34,772 nucleotides of DNA. Origin: Solirubrobacteraceae bacterium (GTDB taxonomy: Bacteria > Actinomycetota > Thermoleophilia > Solirubrobacterales > Solirubrobacteraceae). This document shows positions 33,625-34,772 of the stretch, piece after piece. The stretch is from NCBI GenBank assembly GCA_030690545.1, contig JAUYGN010000114.1, positions 1-34,772 on the forward strand, in the 5' to 3' direction. A model generated the notes under the pieces. The model saw only the letters and a list, made by a program, of their open reading frames with translations, had not been told where the DNA came from and searched no databases. Each line of letters starts with the position of its first letter. The stretch's first letter is position 1. The position numbers and the translations under genes are program-made.

Positions 33625-34770
33625 TCAGGACCGGCAGGAGGCGCCGGTCAGTCGCGTGCGCAGCTCGATCGTGCCGGCCTCGGGAAGCTGCAGGCGGGTC
33701 ATCCCGTCCGGCCCGGGATGCACGCAGCCGCGTCCGCCGGTGACGCGCCACCAGCGCGTGTAGCGCACGCGCAGCAGGACGCTGCCGGCCCGCGCGGCGC
33801 GGACCGTGACGCCGGTCGGGTGCAGCGTGGCGGTCGCGCCGCCGTCCGCCTGCACGAGCGCGGCCGGGCGTGCGACCGCGAACACGCGCCAGTGGCGGTC
33901 GCGCCAGACCTCGCGCAGGTACGGCAGGCCGTCCTCGATCAGCCGCGCCTCGTCGCGGCCGGCGTAGTCGAGCGCCACGTCGGGCAGAGCGACATAGGCG
34001 ACGGCGCGCTTGTCCAGCCAGGCGCGGTAGCTGCGGGCGTCGAGGCTGCCGTCGTAGAACAGCGCCCCGAAGCGACGGTCGAGCTGGCGCTCCCAGCCGC
34101 GCGCGAGCGCGACCCGCGGGGCGACGTGGCGTGCCTCCCAGTGGTTCTCGGTGAACGGGATCTCGACGCGGAACGCGCCGGGCCGCGACTGCAGGAACTC
34201 GATCAGCGGGGCGTGGTAGGCGGCCTGCAGCGACTGGTCGCCGGAGGCTCGGACGACGTCGCGCGCGGCGGGGTAGATCGCCCAGTAGGCGAAGGCGACG
34301 GCGAGCGTCGCGACGAGCGCCGGGTGGCGCCGGCCGGCCAGCGCGCCGAGCAGGATCGGGCCGGCGGCGAGCGCGCCCAGGCGCGTCGCGTTGCCGCCCA
34401 GCGGCGTCGCGACGACGAACGCGGCGACGAGCACGAGCGCGTACAGCAGCGCGCCGATCCGCAGCGCGCGCTCGCCCGGCGCAAGCAGGGCAGCGATCAG
34501 CAGCACGGCGACGAGCGCGGGCCAGAACGCCGACGCGACGAACGGCTCGCTGCCGCCCTGCGGGAACAGCACGAGCGTCAGTGCGATCGGCGCGAGCGCG
34601 GCGGCGACGATCGCGGTGGCCGTGCGCCAGCGCGCCGCGAGCGCCGCCAGCCCCCACGCCGCCGTGGCGAGCGCCAGGAAGAGCCCCGCGACCGGGCTCG
34701 CGAGCGTCGTCAGCGCGGCGAGCGCGGCGGCCGGCAGGCGGCGCTCGCGCGACAGCGCCAGCAGCGCGCC
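33625..34770 (-). CDS. Multi-pass membrane protein, 5'-truncated by the window
   Basis: At least 382 residues, with the frame open to the window edge. The N-terminal two-fifths are hydrophobic segments (LASPVAGLFLALATAAWGLA, VLLIAALLAPGERALRIGAL, LLYALVLVAAFVVATPLGG). The rest is a soluble domain with several WR/YR-rich strands (FRVEIPFTENHWEARHVAPR, then YTRWWRVTGGRGC). This resembles GT-C-type or related envelope proteins, but no defining motif is visible here. It is probably the first visible gene of the inositol-lipid operon. Confidence 0.7.
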   Translation of the reverse strand, partial: GALLALSRERRLPAAALAALTTLASPVAGLFLALATAAWGLAALAARWRTATAIVAAALAPIALTLVLFPQGGSEPFVASAFWPALVAVLLIAALLAPGERALRIGALLYALVLVAAFVVATPLGGNATRLGALAAGPILLGALAGRRHPALVATLAVAFAYWAIYPAARDVVRASGDQSLQAAYHAPLIEFLQSRPGAFRVEIPFTENHWEARHVAPRVALARGWERQLDRRFGALFYDGSLDARSYRAWLDKRAVAYVALPDVALDYAGRDEARLIEDGLPYLREVWRDRHWRVFAVARPAALVQADGGATATLHPTGVTVRAARAGSVLLRVRYTRWWRVTGGRGCVHPGPDGMTRLQLPEAGTIELRTRLTGASCRS

Positions 34771-34772
34771 GA

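Overview
The window is about 70% GC almost throughout, with few Shine-Dalgarno sequences in front of first genes and many starts placed 6-9 bases after a TANNNT box. Together with an inositol-phospholipid locus and an actinobacterial-type primase, this suggests a high-GC actinobacterium. My best guess, from gene content alone, is Thermoleophilia / Solirubrobacterales; no rRNA or other marker is present to prove it.

Left chromosomal part (1-6438): the tail of a thiO-thiS-thiG thiazole operon, an NTF2-like gene, a cupredoxin lipoprotein and an endonuclease/exonuclease/phosphatase-family gene on the minus strand, argF, a phasin-like gene closed by a strong hairpin, and rlmD (23S rRNA uracil-5-methyltransferase).

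Integrated element (about 6405-17029): the last codons of rlmD recur as a 38-base imperfect direct repeat at 16992-17029. The distal copy still reads as an alternative RlmD C-terminus, so a 10.6 kb element has integrated into the 3' end of rlmD and replaced its tail. The element carries a lower-GC P-loop ATPase (cargo), a minus-strand pair of small DNA-binding protein and tyrosine integrase, and a 440-base control region with a dyad operator and RNA-like hairpins. A plus-strand operon follows: XRE repressor, small basic protein, zinc-ribbon protein, PrimPol-DUF3987 replication protein, Xis-like HTH, small terminase, large terminase and two unknown genes. A minus-strand lipoprotein lies at the far end. 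There is a replication module and a complete terminase, but no portal, protease, capsid or tail gene. The layout resembles a phage satellite that would package itself into a helper's particles, and it is the best candidate here for an undescribed system.

Middle part (17032-28043): two exported proteins, an XRE + nucleotidyltransferase toxin-antitoxin-like pair, YceH and an M48 protease, a quinone oxidoreductase, a presenilin-like (GxGD-type) membrane protein, a UDG-like Fe-S protein with altered catalytic motifs, a glycosyltransferase-PHP fusion, and an exported protein with two SUOX-like molybdopterin-fold repeats joined to a collagen-like stalk.

Right part (28212-34772): a long-chain acyl-CoA synthetase, a VapBC pair, and a minus-strand phosphatidylinositol locus. 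The last contains inositol-phosphate synthase, a CDP-alcohol phosphatidyltransferase (probable PIP synthase), an overlapping PAP2-type phosphatase, and a multi-pass membrane protein cut by the window end.
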